Source: Ruegeria sp. R14_0
Lineage (GTDB): Bacteria > Pseudomonadota > Alphaproteobacteria > Rhodobacterales > Rhodobacteraceae
Assembly (NCBI RefSeq): GCF_017743975.1
Contig: NZ_JAGHRC010000006.1
Coordinates: 186,001-250,000 of the forward strand
Direction of reading: 5' to 3'
DNA length: 64,000 bases
The position numbers were made by a program, and so were the translations under genes. How positions within the stretch are numbered: position 1 is the stretch's first letter; each line of letters opens with the position of its first letter. The notes beneath the pieces were generated by a model. The model made no database searches, was not told the origin of the DNA, and worked only from the letters and a program-made list of their open reading frames with translations. This document shows positions 62,786 to 64,000 of the stretch, in pieces.

Positions 62786-64000
62786 ATGACCGATCGCTCC
62801 GCTCCAGAGACGACGTCGACATCGGGTGCCCTTGGGCTGACGGCCTGTATCGCTTTGGTCGTTGGAAACATGATCGGTTCAGGAGTGTTTTTGCTGCCGG
62901 CATCACTTGCGCCGTTTGGACCAATTGCAATTGGCGGGTGGATTCTGACTTCGGCCGGGGCGCTTGTTCTCGCGATCATATTCGGAAGGCTGTCGCGAGT
63001 CGTCTCAAAACCTGGCGGTCCCTATGCCTACTCGCAAGAAGCATTCGGAGACTTTGCAGGCTTCATTATTGCCTGGGGGTATTGGATCGCGCTTTGGACT
63101 GGAAACGCCGCCGTTGCTGTCGCGTTGGTGGGGTATTTGGGGTTCCTGTTCCCGATCATTGTTGAAGTGCCGATGTACGGTCTCTCGACCGCGTTGGTTG
63201 CAATCTGGACGCTCACCTTGGTCAACATCCGAGGAGTCGAAGGCGCCGGATTTGTTCAGATCGTGACCACGGTGCTTAAACTTGCTCCGCTGATCGTCAT
63301 TGGCACGCTGGGTATCTTCTGGATCAACACCGAGAACTACGTTCCGGTCAACCAAAGTGGCACCACGGCGTTTACGGCGATTTCTGCCGCGGCTGCTCTG
63401 ACGCTTTGGGCCTATTTGGGCCTTGAATCTGCAACAGTTCCCTCCGGCGATGTCATCGAACCAGAAAAGACCATTCCACGCGCAACCGTGATCGGGGTGA
63501 TTATCGCGGCGAGCGTCTACATCTCGGTAACCGCCGTTTCGATGGGCGTCATTCCGGCAGAATTGCTCGCTGTTTCCGCTGCCCCGCTTGCCGCTGTTGG
63601 CGACGTCATGTTTGGCCCGATTGGCGGTGTCCTTGTGGCCGTAGGTGCGGTGATTTCGACGTTCGGAACCCTGAACGGTTTCACCTTGCTCAGCGGTCAG
63701 GTCCCTTATGGCGCCGCATTGGATCGCGTTTTCCCCGCGGCGCTGGGCCGTAAATCCAAGTTTGGAACACCGGCAAATGCGTTGATCCTGTCGAACGCTC
63801 TGGCCTCGGTTCTGATCATCATGAACTATGCTCAGGGTCTAGTCGCCGCGTTCAACTTTGTCATTCTGCTAGCCGTTGTAGCCAGCCTGTTGCCCTATGC
63901 CATCTGCTCAGTAGCCGAAATCATGATCCGGTTGAAAGGCGGGCAAGTCCTGCATGGCCCGGAACTGGCCAAGGTTGTCGTGCTGGGCGCACTTGGATTC
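62786..64000 (+). CDS. AdiC-like APC-superfamily amino acid transporter (partial)
   Basis: 405 codons read through to the window end without a stop. The start MTDRSAPETTSTSGALGL leads into GNMIGSGVFLLPASLAPFG, the unwound TM1 motif of AdiC/PotE exchangers, and KPGGPYAYSQEAFG, LWAYLGLESATVPSG (TM6) match AdiC positions. Probably a basic amino acid/polyamine exchanger. It shares an operon with the YfcC gene. The C-terminus is beyond the window. Confidence 0.85.
   Translation, partial: MTDRSAPETTSTSGALGLTACIALVVGNMIGSGVFLLPASLAPFGPIAIGGWILTSAGALVLAIIFGRLSRVVSKPGGPYAYSQEAFGDFAGFIIAWGYWIALWTGNAAVAVALVGYLGFLFPIIVEVPMYGLSTALVAIWTLTLVNIRGVEGAGFVQIVTTVLKLAPLIVIGTLGIFWINTENYVPVNQSGTTAFTAISAAAALTLWAYLGLESATVPSGDVIEPEKTIPRATVIGVIIAASVYISVTAVSMGVIPAELLAVSAAPLAAVGDVMFGPIGGVLVAVGAVISTFGTLNGFTLLSGQVPYGAALDRVFPAALGRKSKFGTPANALILSNALASVLIIMNYAQGLVAAFNFVILLAVVASLLPYAICSVAEIMIRLKGGQVLHGPELAKVVVLGALGF

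Overview
The window looks like a chromosomal segment of a marine alphaproteobacterium of the Roseobacter group (Rhodobacteraceae). This is inferred from the GC-rich coding bias, the bioA-bioG-bioC gene order, TRAP transporters, the NasS/NasT-controlled nitrate assimilation cluster, acnB, and many LysR and GntR regulators beside small catabolic operons. No rRNA, tRNA, insertion sequence, prophage or CRISPR array was seen. Coding density is very high: no gap between genes exceeds about 300 bases, and the longest (61019-61288, 48688-48958, 50710-50910) are regulatory spacers.

Layout. 1-2664: end of a biotin operon (bioA, bioG, bioC). 2697-11843: a 1283-residue cadherin/PA14 adhesin, transcribed divergently from a type I secretion cassette of two ABC-exporter subunits and one HlyD adaptor. 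Both ABC subunits have lost the canonical ATPase motifs. 11853-13736: an SLC13-type permease with RCK_C domains. 13860-16090: queC-queD-queE-queF for preQ0 and preQ1 (queuosine). 16212-26676: a catabolic and uptake island with a GntR regulator, an Asp/Glu-racemase-like protein, a ThDP enzyme, a LysR regulator, an enolase-superfamily enzyme, a DadA-type dehydrogenase, a TRAP transporter and a BASS-type carrier. 26774-32726: a self-contained exosortase system made of one exosortase/EpsI fusion, one VIT-VWA surface protein with a PEP-type C-terminal anchor, and a response regulator/histidine kinase pair. 32772-35564: acnB. 35725-39023: a PNPOx-like/ferredoxin-reductase fusion, a GST and a divergent LysR. 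39063-50709: nitrate assimilation, transcribed leftward as nasT-nasS, leader terminator, nrtA-nrtB-nrtCD-nirB-nirD-nasA. 50911-58242: a long leftward operon with an isochorismatase-fold hydrolase, two YtcJ-type amidohydrolases (one Tat-exported), a XapX protein, a membrane-fusion protein, a GNAT protein and an MFS exporter, facing a divergent LysR gene. 59314-61018: pirin and a divergent LysR. 61289-64000: a YfcC-type carrier and an AdiC-like amino acid transporter cut by the window edge.

The least ordinary features are the ATPase-degenerate ABC pair serving the repeat adhesin (6719-10515), and the one-exosortase/one-target/two-component cassette (26774-32726). The nitrate leader at 48723-48958 also contains a clear intrinsic terminator where NasT antitermination would be expected.
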